A model generated the notes under the pieces. That model did no database searches and was not told where the DNA came from. It worked only from the letters and a program-made list of their open reading frames with translations. A program made the translations under genes and the position numbers. A stretch of DNA of 13,186 bases from Acidobacteriota bacterium (GTDB lineage: Bacteria; Acidobacteriota; Terriglobia; Terriglobales; Acidobacteriaceae): the NCBI GenBank assembly GCA_021841795.1, contig JAKCDN010000036.1, forward strand, positions 1 to 13,186, written 5' to 3'. This document shows positions 6,714-13,186 of this stretch, piece after piece (within the stretch, counting starts at the first letter, position 1; each line of letters starts with the position of its first letter).

Positions 6714-7220
6714 ATGGTGCATGCGTTTGCCTGGTGGCCTGCAGTGGCAGTGCTGGGTGTGGCGACTGTGACTGATCTGCGCAGCCGGCGTATCCCCAAC
6801 TGGCTGGTCTTTCCGTTTTTCGGCCTCGGTGTGGCAGTTTCCTGCTGGATGAGCGGCTGGCACGGTCTCGTGCAGAGCCTGGCGGGCGCGGGACTGGCGC
6901 TGCTGCTGTTCGGAACTTTGTTCATCATGGGGGGCATGGGCGCGGGCGATGTCAAGCTTTGCGCGGCGGTCGGATCTTGGATCGGTCCCATGCAGTTGAT
7001 GTACGCTCTGATCTTTACCGGTCTGGCCGGCGGAGTCATGGCGGTGGGCTGGGCGATCTGGGGCGGATTCCTGGGCGAACTCTTCCGGCATACCGGCCAG
7101 TTGGCGTTCGGCACCAGACAGGAACGTGGTGAGGCGGTGCTGGCAAACCCCGCGCGGCGAAAAATGCCGTATGCGCCTGCCATTGCCATCGGTACGTTGA
7201 TCTCGTTTTTTGTGCACTGA
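6714..7220 (+). CDS. tadV: Prepilin peptidase of the Tad pilus system (A24 family)
   Basis: Membrane aspartyl peptidase (TadV/CpaA) that cleaves the leader from Flp-type prepilins and pseudopilins. It has 168 residues, the short form without the N-terminal methylase domain. The two catalytic aspartates are D21 in VTDLRSRRIPN and D79 in the GxGD signature GMGAGDVKL. Several hydrophobic helices span most of the length. Start ATG 6714 has AGGAGGT (6702-6708) 5 nt upstream. It is the first gene of the tad run, 16 nt before tadZ, and lies downstream of the sigma-54 promoter candidate. Its substrate pilin is not encoded in this window. Confidence 0.92.
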   Translation: MVHAFAWWPAVAVLGVATVTDLRSRRIPNWLVFPFFGLGVAVSCWMSGWHGLVQSLAGAGLALLLFGTLFIMGGMGAGDVKLCAAVGSWIGPMQLMYALIFTGLAGGVMAVGWAIWGGFLGELFRHTGQLAFGTRQERGEAVLANPARRKMPYAPAIAIGTLISFFVH

Positions 7221-7236
7221 GGAGCGGAGACGACAA

Positions 7237-8544
7237 ATGTCGAGCCTACAGCAAAGCAACTATCAATTTCTTGAGCGGACGGAATCGGTTCCATTCGAGC
7301 ACGATCCGCTAAGGAGCAAGAGCACCGTGGCTACGAATCCTTCCCCTTACCTGGTGAGTCCGCGAAGCGAAGCGCTGAATTCGGCGCCGCTGACCGTCGC
7401 GTTGATTGGCCCGGACGCGGAACGCCGCCTGGCGGCGGTGAAGGCGCTGGGCGAGTGCGGCGGCAACGATGTGTCGGAATATGCAAGCTACCCCCTTAAC
7501 CTTGGCGAAGCTGCCAAGATTTTGGATGCGGGCAACGACACCATCATTGTCGAGCTGGACAGCAATCCGGAGCTGGCGCTGCGTCTGGTGGAAGGCATTG
7601 GCGCCAATGGCCGGGCGACGGTGATGGTCTACTCCGATCATGCCAACCCCGAGCTGCTGATGCGCAGCATGCGGGCCGGCGCGCGCGAGTTCCTGACCTA
7701 TCCGTTTGTCAACGATGTCCTCTCCGAGGCTCTGGCCCGCGCCACCGCGCGCCGGCCTCCGGCCGAGGATGGAGCCCGCCGCGCCGGAAGGCTGCTGGCC
7801 GTGATGGGCGCCAAGGGCGGGTCGGGCACCACCATGCTGGCCTGCAATCTGGCTGTGGCCCTGGCCCAGGACAAGCAGCAGAAAACGCTGCTGATCGATC
7901 TCGATCTGCCCCTCGGCGATGCGGCGCTCAATCTGGGCGTGGCCGCGGAGTTCTCCACCATCGACGCCCTGGCGGCGGTCGAACGCCTGGACTGCGCATT
8001 CCTTTCGCAGCTTCTGGTCAAGCACAGCTCCGGCGTATCCCTGCTGGCGGCGCCGGGCCGGTTCGTTCCCCACCGTGCGGACAATGAATCCATCGAGCGG
8101 CTGATTCAGGTGGCGCGGCGCGACTTTGACAACGTGGTGCTGGACCTGGGCTCGAAGCTCGACCTGATGGGCACCACGGCCTACCGCGAGGCGAGCACCG
8201 TGTACCTGGTCACGCAGGCCGGGATCCCGGAGCTGCGCAACTCCAACCGCCTGATCTCGGAGTTTTTCTCCGGGCCCACGCCCAAGCTTGAGATCGTCAT
8301 CAACCGCTTCGAGCCCCGCGCCCTGGGCGTCTCGGAAGAGCACATCAACAAGGCCTTGACCCGGCCGGTGCAGTGGAAGATTCCCAACGACTACGCCTCG
8401 GTGCGCAAGATGCAGATTCAGGCCACGCCCCTCGTGCTCGAGGACTCCGGCATCACGCGCCAGATCAAGAAAATGGCCACATCCGTCACCGGACAGGAAG
8501 CCGCCGCCCAGGTCAAGAAGAAGGGCTTCCGTCTCTTCGGATGA
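7237..8544 (+). CDS. cpaE: Tad pilus localization/assembly ATPase-like protein TadZ/CpaE
   Basis: A 435-residue ParA/MinD-type protein that places the Tad machine at its cell-envelope site. ATG 7237 is chosen because GGAGA (7226-7230) lies 6 nt upstream; an in-frame start at 7210 would overlap tadV. Residues 1-50 are probably disordered, about 50-165 form a receiver-like fold (LTVALIGPDAERR, then IIVELDSNPE), and the P-loop GAKGGSGTT spans 191-199. K193 of the deviant Walker A is present, while the second, usual Lys is replaced by Thr, as is common in CpaE/TadZ. LLIDLDLPLGD (218-228) supplies the usual acidic residues. It is followed after 43 nt by tadA in the same run. Confidence 0.9.
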   Translation: MSSLQQSNYQFLERTESVPFEHDPLRSKSTVATNPSPYLVSPRSEALNSAPLTVALIGPDAERRLAAVKALGECGGNDVSEYASYPLNLGEAAKILDAGNDTIIVELDSNPELALRLVEGIGANGRATVMVYSDHANPELLMRSMRAGAREFLTYPFVNDVLSEALARATARRPPAEDGARRAGRLLAVMGAKGGSGTTMLACNLAVALAQDKQQKTLLIDLDLPLGDAALNLGVAAEFSTIDALAAVERLDCAFLSQLLVKHSSGVSLLAAPGRFVPHRADNESIERLIQVARRDFDNVVLDLGSKLDLMGTTAYREASTVYLVTQAGIPELRNSNRLISEFFSGPTPKLEIVINRFEPRALGVSEEHINKALTRPVQWKIPNDYASVRKMQIQATPLVLEDSGITRQIKKMATSVTGQEAAAQVKKKGFRLFG

Positions 8545-8587
8545 CGGAGGCGCCGAAACGAATCCCGGACTGCATGGAAGGTATAAC

Positions 8588-9868
8588 GTGGAACTGCTGA
8601 ATTTGGAAACCTACAAAACGGAGATTCACCGCACGCTGATCTCGAAGCTGGATCTGGAAAAGCTGTCGCGCGTGAATTCGACCCAGGCGCGTCAGGCGGT
8701 CTCCGGCCTGGTCAAGGAGATCATGGCGGAGCAGCGGGTGCCGCTCAACTTCGACGAGCAGGAGAAGATTCATGCCGACCTGCTCGACGAGGTCTTCGGC
8801 CTCGGCCCGCTCGAGCCCCTGCTGCGCGACCCCAAAGTCTCCGACATCCTCGTCAACGACAAGGACCACGTGTTCGTGGAAAAGGGCGGCCTGCTGCAGA
8901 AGGTGAACACCTCCTTCCGCGACGACCGGCACCTGATGCAGATCATCGACCGCATCGTCTCGCGCGTCGGCCGCCGCGTTGACGAGTCCTCCCCCATGGT
9001 GGACGCCCGCCTGCCCGACGGATCGCGCGTGAATGCGATCATTCCCCCGCTCGCCCTCGATGGGCCGTCGATGTCGATCCGCCGCTTCGGCACCGGTCCG
9101 CTGGCCGCCAACCAGCTGGTGCAGATGAAGAGCATCTCCCCCGAGATGATGGAAGTCCTCTCCTCGGCGGTGCGCGCGCGCATCAGCATTCTGATCTCGG
9201 GCGGCACCGGCGCCGGCAAAACCACGTTCATGAACATCCTCTCGCAGTACATTCCCAACAACGAGCGCATGGTGACCATCGAGGACGCCGCCGAACTGCG
9301 GCTGGCGCAGGAAAATATCGTGCGCCTCGAGACCCGGCCTCCGAACATCGAAGGCCAGGGAGCCATCCGCCAGCGGCAACTGCTCATCAATGCCCTGCGT
9401 ATGCGCCCTGACCGCATCATCATCGGTGAGATCCGCGGCGAAGAGGCCTTCGACATGCTCCAGGCCATGAACACCGGCCACGAGGGCTCCATGACCACCA
9501 TTCACGCCAATACCCCGCGCGACGCCATCTCCCGCCTGGAGTCGATGGTCGCCATGACCAACATGAACCTGCCGGAAAAATCGGTGCGGCAGCAGATCGC
9601 CTCCGCCATCACCATCGTCGTGCAGGCCACGCGCATGAGCGACGGCACCCGCAAAATCACCAATATCTCCGAGATCACCGGCATGGAAGAGAACATGATC
9701 AGCATGCAGGAGATCTTTACCTTCCAGAAGAAGGGAATCGGCCCCGACGGCAAGGTGGTTGGCACCTTTATGCCCAGCCGCATCCGTCCCCGCTTCCTCG
9801 AACGTCTCAGGGTCTCGGGCGTCGTTTTGCCGCCCAGCCTCTTCGACAAGGAAACTCACGTTAATTAA
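8588..9868 (+). CDS. cpaF: Tad pilus secretion ATPase TadA/CpaF
   Basis: Cytosolic hexameric ATPase of the type II/IV secretion superfamily that powers Flp pilus assembly; 426 residues. The start is GTG at 8588, supported by GGAAGGT (8576-8582) 5 nt upstream; there is no better ATG in frame. Motifs: Walker A GGTGAGKTT (205-213), Walker B region IIIGEIRGEE with E281, and the His box GHEGSMTTIHAN (297-308). Upstream, LGPLEPLLRDPKVSDILVN and SPMVDARLPDGSRVNAIIPP are the usual N-terminal CpaF segments. It lies between tadZ and tadB, with 18 nt to the latter. Confidence 0.95.
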   Translation: MELLNLETYKTEIHRTLISKLDLEKLSRVNSTQARQAVSGLVKEIMAEQRVPLNFDEQEKIHADLLDEVFGLGPLEPLLRDPKVSDILVNDKDHVFVEKGGLLQKVNTSFRDDRHLMQIIDRIVSRVGRRVDESSPMVDARLPDGSRVNAIIPPLALDGPSMSIRRFGTGPLAANQLVQMKSISPEMMEVLSSAVRARISILISGGTGAGKTTFMNILSQYIPNNERMVTIEDAAELRLAQENIVRLETRPPNIEGQGAIRQRQLLINALRMRPDRIIIGEIRGEEAFDMLQAMNTGHEGSMTTIHANTPRDAISRLESMVAMTNMNLPEKSVRQQIASAITIVVQATRMSDGTRKITNISEITGMEENMISMQEIFTFQKKGIGPDGKVVGTFMPSRIRPRFLERLRVSGVVLPPSLFDKETHVN

Positions 9869-9886
9869 GGAGAAAGGAGGACCGAG

Positions 9887-10858
9887 ATGTTACTGATAAT
9901 CATGGTGGTCTTTATTGGCGTCTTTGCGCTGATCGCGCTGCCGCTGGTGGCCGCCGCGCCCTCCAATAACTCCAAGCAGGCTATGGCTGCCCTCGATGCC
10001 GTGCTCAGCAACGAGCCCAAAAAGATAGTGGGGGGCAATCAGAACCTCAATCTGCGCAAAAACGAGCAGGTCAGCAGCATCCCCTGGCTCAACCGGAAGC
10101 TGATAAAGCTGGACGTGGTGCCGTATCTGCGCCAGATGCTGAGCCAGGCGGCGCTGAACTGGAACCCCGGACGTCTTCTGATCATGTCGGCGGCTTGCTT
10201 TGTTCTGCCTCCATATATTGTGTACATCTTCCTGCAGTCATGGCCTCTCGCGCTGGCTTCCGGCGCGGTGATGGGGATGATGCCCTTCGGCTGGGTCATG
10301 TTCAAGCGCAGCCGGCGCTTCTCGGCATTTGAAAAAACCCTCCCCGAGGCCCTGGACCTGATGGTGAGCGGACTGCGCGCGGGCCACAGCCTGCTGGCAG
10401 CCATGGCCCTGGTGGCCAAAGAGTGCGCGGAGCCGGTCAAGGGTGAGTTCAAGATCTGCTTCGAGGAGCAGAATTACGGCCTCGAGATGAAGGCGGCGCT
10501 GGAGAACCTGCTCAGCCGCGTGCCGCTGCAGGACATGAAAATCACCGCGACCGCGATCCTCATCCAGAAAGAAACCGGCGGCAACCTGGCCGAGGTTCTG
10601 GACAAGACCACCCACGTGATCCGGGAGCGGTTCCGGCTGAAGCGGCAGATCATGGTGCATACGGCGCAGGGGCGGCTGACGGGCTGGATCCTCACCATGC
10701 TGCCCATCGCGCTGGGGCTGGGCATCTACTTTGTCGATCCCAAGATGATCAGTATTCTGTGGCACCGCGACATCGGGATCAAAATGCTGTGGTCCGCTGC
10801 CGGACTCATGATGCTGGGCGGATTCGTAATTCACCAGATCGTCAACATCGATGTATAG
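9887..10858 (+). CDS. tadB: Tad pilus inner-membrane platform protein TadB
   Basis: Inner-membrane platform protein of the type II secretion F family, 323 residues; with TadC it forms the base on which TadA acts. AGGAGG (9875-9880) sits 6 nt before ATG 9887. Hydrophobic segments are at about 1-24, 96-117, 119-139, 265-283 and 298-320. The F domain (about 148-275) includes FEKTLPEALDLMVSGLRAGH and IQKETGGNLAEVLDK, the second being a family hallmark. It ends 9 nt before tadC. The loop at 25-90 is polar. Confidence 0.92.
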   Translation: MLLIIMVVFIGVFALIALPLVAAAPSNNSKQAMAALDAVLSNEPKKIVGGNQNLNLRKNEQVSSIPWLNRKLIKLDVVPYLRQMLSQAALNWNPGRLLIMSAACFVLPPYIVYIFLQSWPLALASGAVMGMMPFGWVMFKRSRRFSAFEKTLPEALDLMVSGLRAGHSLLAAMALVAKECAEPVKGEFKICFEEQNYGLEMKAALENLLSRVPLQDMKITATAILIQKETGGNLAEVLDKTTHVIRERFRLKRQIMVHTAQGRLTGWILTMLPIALGLGIYFVDPKMISILWHRDIGIKMLWSAAGLMMLGGFVIHQIVNIDV

Positions 10859-10867
10859 GGGAAGACA

Positions 10868-11779
10868 ATGACGTTTGTACTCCTGGCATTTCTGGCGGTG
10901 TTTCTGCTGTTCGCCAGCGGTGGACTTCTGCTGTTCTATCGCGAAGTCATGCTGCAGCGCATCAGCGAGGTCATCAGCCCGCGGCCCAAGGAGAAGGGCC
11001 TGACCACGGTTGCGCATCGTGCCAAGTCCTCGATCTCGAACCTGATGCAATCGGTCGAGAACCTGATGCCGAAGAGCGAGAAGGAAGTCTCCATCGTTCT
11101 GCAGCGGCTCACCCGGGCCGGATACCGCAACGAGTCGGCGGTGAAGATCTTCTACGGCAGCAAGGTTGTGCTGCCCCTGCTGCTCTCCGCGCTGGCCTTC
11201 GTCACCGGGCTGGCCAACTTCGGACCTTTCTTCGTCTACCTCTCCACGCTCGGCGGCGGTTTCCTGGCGCCCGACTTCTGGCTGGGAAAAAAGATCGCGA
11301 AGCGGCAGAAGCTGATCAACCGCGGATTACCCGATGTCCTGGATTTGCTCGTGATCTGCATGGAAGCGGGCCTGAGTCTGGATCAGGCCACGGCGCGGAC
11401 CTCCCAGGAGCTTGCCTCGTCGCAGCCCGAACTCTGCGACGAACTCACCGTCGTGGTCCTGGAACAGCGCGCCGGCCGGGCTCGTTCCGATGCCTGGAAA
11501 AATATGTCAGACCGTACCGGAGTGGAGAGTCTGCGCAACCTGGTTTCGATGCTGGTACAGACTGAGCAGTTTGGAACCAGCATCGCCAAAATGTTCCGTG
11601 TTCACTCCGATACGCTACGCACGCAGCGCGTGCAAATGGTAGAGGAAATGGCGGCCAAAACTTCGGTAAAGCTGGTGTTTCCACTGGTTTTCTTCATCTT
11701 CCCTGCGCTTTTTCTGGTTACACTGGGACCAGCCGCGATTGTGATGATGGAGTCCTTCAGCTCGTTAACCAAAAAATAA
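10868..11779 (+). CDS. tadC: Tad pilus inner-membrane platform protein TadC
   Basis: Second inner-membrane platform protein, 303 residues, paralogous to TadB. GGGGAAG lies just before ATG 10868. Hydrophobic segments are at about 3-24, 98-116, 118-137 and 270-294. The F domain begins with LPDVLDLLVICMEAGLSLDQA (in two parts, 154-174), and LVQTEQFGTSIAKMFRVHSD matches the usual second half. An amphipathic stretch at 30-85 precedes the core. It is the last of the recognised tad core genes; a tiny reading frame follows 21 nt later with its own strong ribosome binding site. Confidence 0.92.
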   Translation: MTFVLLAFLAVFLLFASGGLLLFYREVMLQRISEVISPRPKEKGLTTVAHRAKSSISNLMQSVENLMPKSEKEVSIVLQRLTRAGYRNESAVKIFYGSKVVLPLLLSALAFVTGLANFGPFFVYLSTLGGGFLAPDFWLGKKIAKRQKLINRGLPDVLDLLVICMEAGLSLDQATARTSQELASSQPELCDELTVVVLEQRAGRARSDAWKNMSDRTGVESLRNLVSMLVQTEQFGTSIAKMFRVHSDTLRTQRVQMVEEMAAKTSVKLVFPLVFFIFPALFLVTLGPAAIVMMESFSSLTKK

Positions 11780-11800
11780 GCACAAGGAAGGGGGAGAAAT

Positions 11801-11896
11801 ATGGATAGCACCACGATTATCAGGGTTCTTGCCGGGGTTCTGGCAGTGGTCATTCTGGTGATTCTGATCCAGCGCCGCCGGACCAGGGTCAAGTAA
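11801..11896 (+). CDS. Single-pass membrane micropeptide, 31 aa
   Basis: Function unknown. The peptide is MDSTTIIRVLAG, then a hydrophobic helix VLAVVILVILI (residues 13-23), then the basic tail QRRRTRVK. That layout predicts one membrane helix with the basic end in the cytoplasm. The case for translation is GGGGGAG ending about 5 nt before the ATG, tight placement 21 nt after tadC on the same strand, and a clean stop. It is not a Flp pilin, which would be 50-70 residues with a leader and a Gly/Glu-Tyr cleavage region. It could be a small accessory or stabilising subunit of the TadB/TadC platform (inference only). Confidence 0.6.
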   Translation: MDSTTIIRVLAGVLAVVILVILIQRRRTRVK

Positions 11897-12099
11897 AAGG
11901 CGAGCCCCGGAATCAGGGGCAAGCCAACGGCTGCGGCTCTCTTAGAAGGAGGAGATGCCGCGGTGGAAGCAAAACGATTTGCAGATTCGGGAGGTTCTGC
12001 CGGGGGGCTGTGCTCCTCGGCAGGCAGCCTGAATCGCGAAGCGGGTGGATTGTTTCCTTTTGCAGTGTCTGACATTGCGAAAGATGAGGTTATCGCGGT
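11897..12099 (+). other. Spacer between micropeptide and DUF192-PilZ gene
   Basis: A 203-nt spacer. It contains a small hairpin GCCCC (11904-11908) / GGGGC (11916-11920) lacking a T-run, then the strong ribosome binding site at about 11946-11954 described separately. No promoter was recognised, so the downstream gene is probably read from the tad operon. Confidence 0.4.
11955..12032 (+). other. Possible leader peptide frame after a strong ribosome binding site
   Basis: AAGGAGGAG (about 11946-11954) is an excellent ribosome binding site, yet the next ATG (11955) abuts it and opens only a 25-codon frame (MPRWKQNDLQIREVLPGG...). A GTG at 11963, 8 nt away and so better spaced, opens a 72-codon frame that ends at 12181 and overlaps the start of the next gene by 82 nt. 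Neither product resembles a known protein. One of them may be a leader that feeds ribosomes to the downstream gene; not called as a firm gene. Confidence 0.3.
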
Positions 12100-13186
12100 A
12101 TGGGACTTCTGGAGAGTTTTGAAGAAGCGGCTGAGCTTCGCAAGGGAAGAGCGAATGGAATACAGCCGCCACGGGATGTGAGAAGTATGGAATCGCGGAC
12201 ACATTGCGCCTATAACCAAACGCGGGAGTGCTTCCTTGGCCTCGAGGTCAAGGCGGCCGATCTTCCCTCGACGCGTGTTGGCGAGCTGATGTCGGCGCGT
12301 CCTCTCAAGTCGGGCGAAGGCGTGTGGATGACGCCCTTCCGAGGCATTCCGTCGGCTGCCATGCCGGCCCCTCTGGATCTGATCTATCTGGACGAAGAGT
12401 GCCGCGTGATCGAGACCGTCGAATCCTTTCCCACCTTTCAGGTCAGTGCATCGATCCCGCGCCCGAAGAGCGTTCTGGCGCTGCCCGCCCACTCCATTTA
12501 CTCTTCGCAAACGCAGCCGGGCGATCAACTGGTCCTGTGCGTCGCCGAGGAGATGGGGCGGCAGTTGCAACGGCTGAGCAATCCCCGCCACGAGGCCGGC
12601 GCAGTCTCTGTAGCGCCTGCCGGCGGACACGCTTCCACCGTTGCCGGAGCGGTGCTGTTGCGCGAAAAGCCGCTTTGGAGCGGCGGGCCGGGACTGCTCG
12701 AACTCGAGAGCCGCGATGGCGCTGACAGCAAGATCGCGCCCGAGACCTATGAGATGGATCTGACCCATCCCGGAGCCAAGTCGTTCAAGCAGCGCAACTG
12801 GCTGCAGCGCTGGTGGTCTCCGGATCCCCGCAAGGCGCCGCGCGTGCGGACGCCCGGGCTGGCCGCCTATTACTGGAACGGCGCCGCCCCGGTCGCCCAT
12901 TGCATCCGCGACATGAGCCCCACCGGCCTCTATGTGGTGACCGAGGAGCGGTGGTATCCCGGAACCCTGGTGCTTATGACGCTGCAGAGAGGCGACGTGA
13001 CCGAAGAGCTTGCCGAACGCTCCATTGCCGTGCAGTCCCGTGCGGTGCGATGGGGGCCGGATGGCGTGGGTCTGCAGTTTGTGGTCGACGATGAGCAGGA
13101 ACGCCGGCGCAACGAATCGCATCTGCAAATCGCCGCGGGAAGAAAAGAGATCGAGCACTTCCTGCAGCAGTTGAAGCGGTCGAAGT
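12100..13186 (+). CDS. DUF192-PilZ fusion protein (3' end beyond window)
   Basis: Open to the window edge; 362 codons seen. From ATG 12100, DUF192-like residues about 42-147 run from CFLGLEVKAADLPSTRVGEL through APLDLIYLDEECRVIE to QPGDQLVLC. The usual FWMKNT segment of DUF192 is not recognisable, so this is a divergent copy. A linker (148-243) leads to a PilZ domain from R244: RKAPR fits the RxxxR motif and D271-x-S273-x-x-G276 (DMSPTG) fits the second cyclic-di-GMP motif. It is therefore likely a cyclic-di-GMP receptor. No signal peptide or membrane segment was seen. Start choice is uncertain: ATG 12100 has GAGG 10 nt upstream, and ATG 12187 (skipping 29 residues) has a weak GAGAAG. I prefer 12100 because MGLLESFEEAAELRKGR looks protein-like. 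Placement after tadC suggests it adjusts pilus output (inference). Confidence 0.8.
   Translation, partial: MGLLESFEEAAELRKGRANGIQPPRDVRSMESRTHCAYNQTRECFLGLEVKAADLPSTRVGELMSARPLKSGEGVWMTPFRGIPSAAMPAPLDLIYLDEECRVIETVESFPTFQVSASIPRPKSVLALPAHSIYSSQTQPGDQLVLCVAEEMGRQLQRLSNPRHEAGAVSVAPAGGHASTVAGAVLLREKPLWSGGPGLLELESRDGADSKIAPETYEMDLTHPGAKSFKQRNWLQRWWSPDPRKAPRVRTPGLAAYYWNGAAPVAHCIRDMSPTGLYVVTEERWYPGTLVLMTLQRGDVTEELAERSIAVQSRAVRWGPDGVGLQFVVDDEQERRRNESHLQIAAGRKEIEHFLQQLKRSK

Noticed and set aside
6858..6873. TGGCACG followed by GTGC inside tadV, like a second sigma-54 promoter
   Set aside because: The GG and GC are 11 bp apart instead of 10, and the site is inside a coding region.
8513..9859. Open frame of 448 codons on the minus strand opposite tadA
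   Set aside because: Composition is His/Gly/Asp/Val-rich and repetitive in the manner of an antisense shadow of a GC-rich gene; tadA has all its motifs.
11897..11945. Segment with GGGGCAAGCCAACGGCT near the PilZ gene, recalling the core of a cyclic-di-GMP (GEMM) riboswitch
   Set aside because: The expected three-way structure, the GAAA tetraloop/receptor and the second stem are not present; only a short stretch looks similar.
11602..13158. Open frame of 518 codons on the minus strand opposite tadC end and the PilZ gene
   Set aside because: It crosses the tadC end, the micropeptide and the DUF192-PilZ gene in antisense and shows no domain; the plus-strand genes are well supported.

Overview
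The window reads as a GC-rich chromosomal segment of a soil-type bacterium. The style of the Tad proteins, the DUF192/PilZ protein and the small acidic protein suggest an acidobacterium (Terriglobia-like). This taxonomic guess is inference from remembered family resemblance; no rRNA or other marker is present. No mobile element, tRNA, rRNA or CRISPR array was seen.

Left part (1-3820, + strand): a reductive pyrimidine-catabolism module. It holds the 3' two thirds of preT, then preA, which overlaps it by 8 nt; together they form an NAD(P)H-dependent dihydropyrimidine dehydrogenase. An NCS1-family nucleobase/hydantoin-type permease follows. Import plus ring reduction implies use of uracil, thymine or a related ring compound. 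Dihydropyrimidinase and ureidopropionase genes would be expected outside the window.

Middle (3821-6713): a small acidic 76-residue protein gene on + (4037-4267), then a sigma-54-dependent activator on - (4527-5954) whose receiver domain has lost some signature residues. Upstream of the activator is a 759-nt gene-free region. It holds phased A-tracts, two matching 17-18 bp dyads 33 bp apart, a terminator-like hairpin, a very AT-rich tract, and a -24/-12 sigma-54 promoter candidate pointing right. This is the textbook order for an enhancer-controlled sigma-54 promoter: activator sites, bendable DNA, promoter.

Right part (6714-13186, + strand): a compact tad (tight adherence, type IVc pilus) core: prepilin peptidase (tadV/cpaA), tadZ/cpaE, tadA/cpaF, tadB and tadC. 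Next come an unlisted 31-residue single-pass membrane peptide and a DUF192-PilZ fusion that runs off the window end. The pilin (flp), cpaB/rcpC and the secretin are not between these genes and must lie elsewhere if the machine is complete.

Working model: the divergent activator switches on the tad operon through sigma-54, and the PilZ protein adds a cyclic-di-GMP input at the protein level. The regulatory architecture and the DUF192-PilZ/micropeptide pair are the most notable parts of the window.
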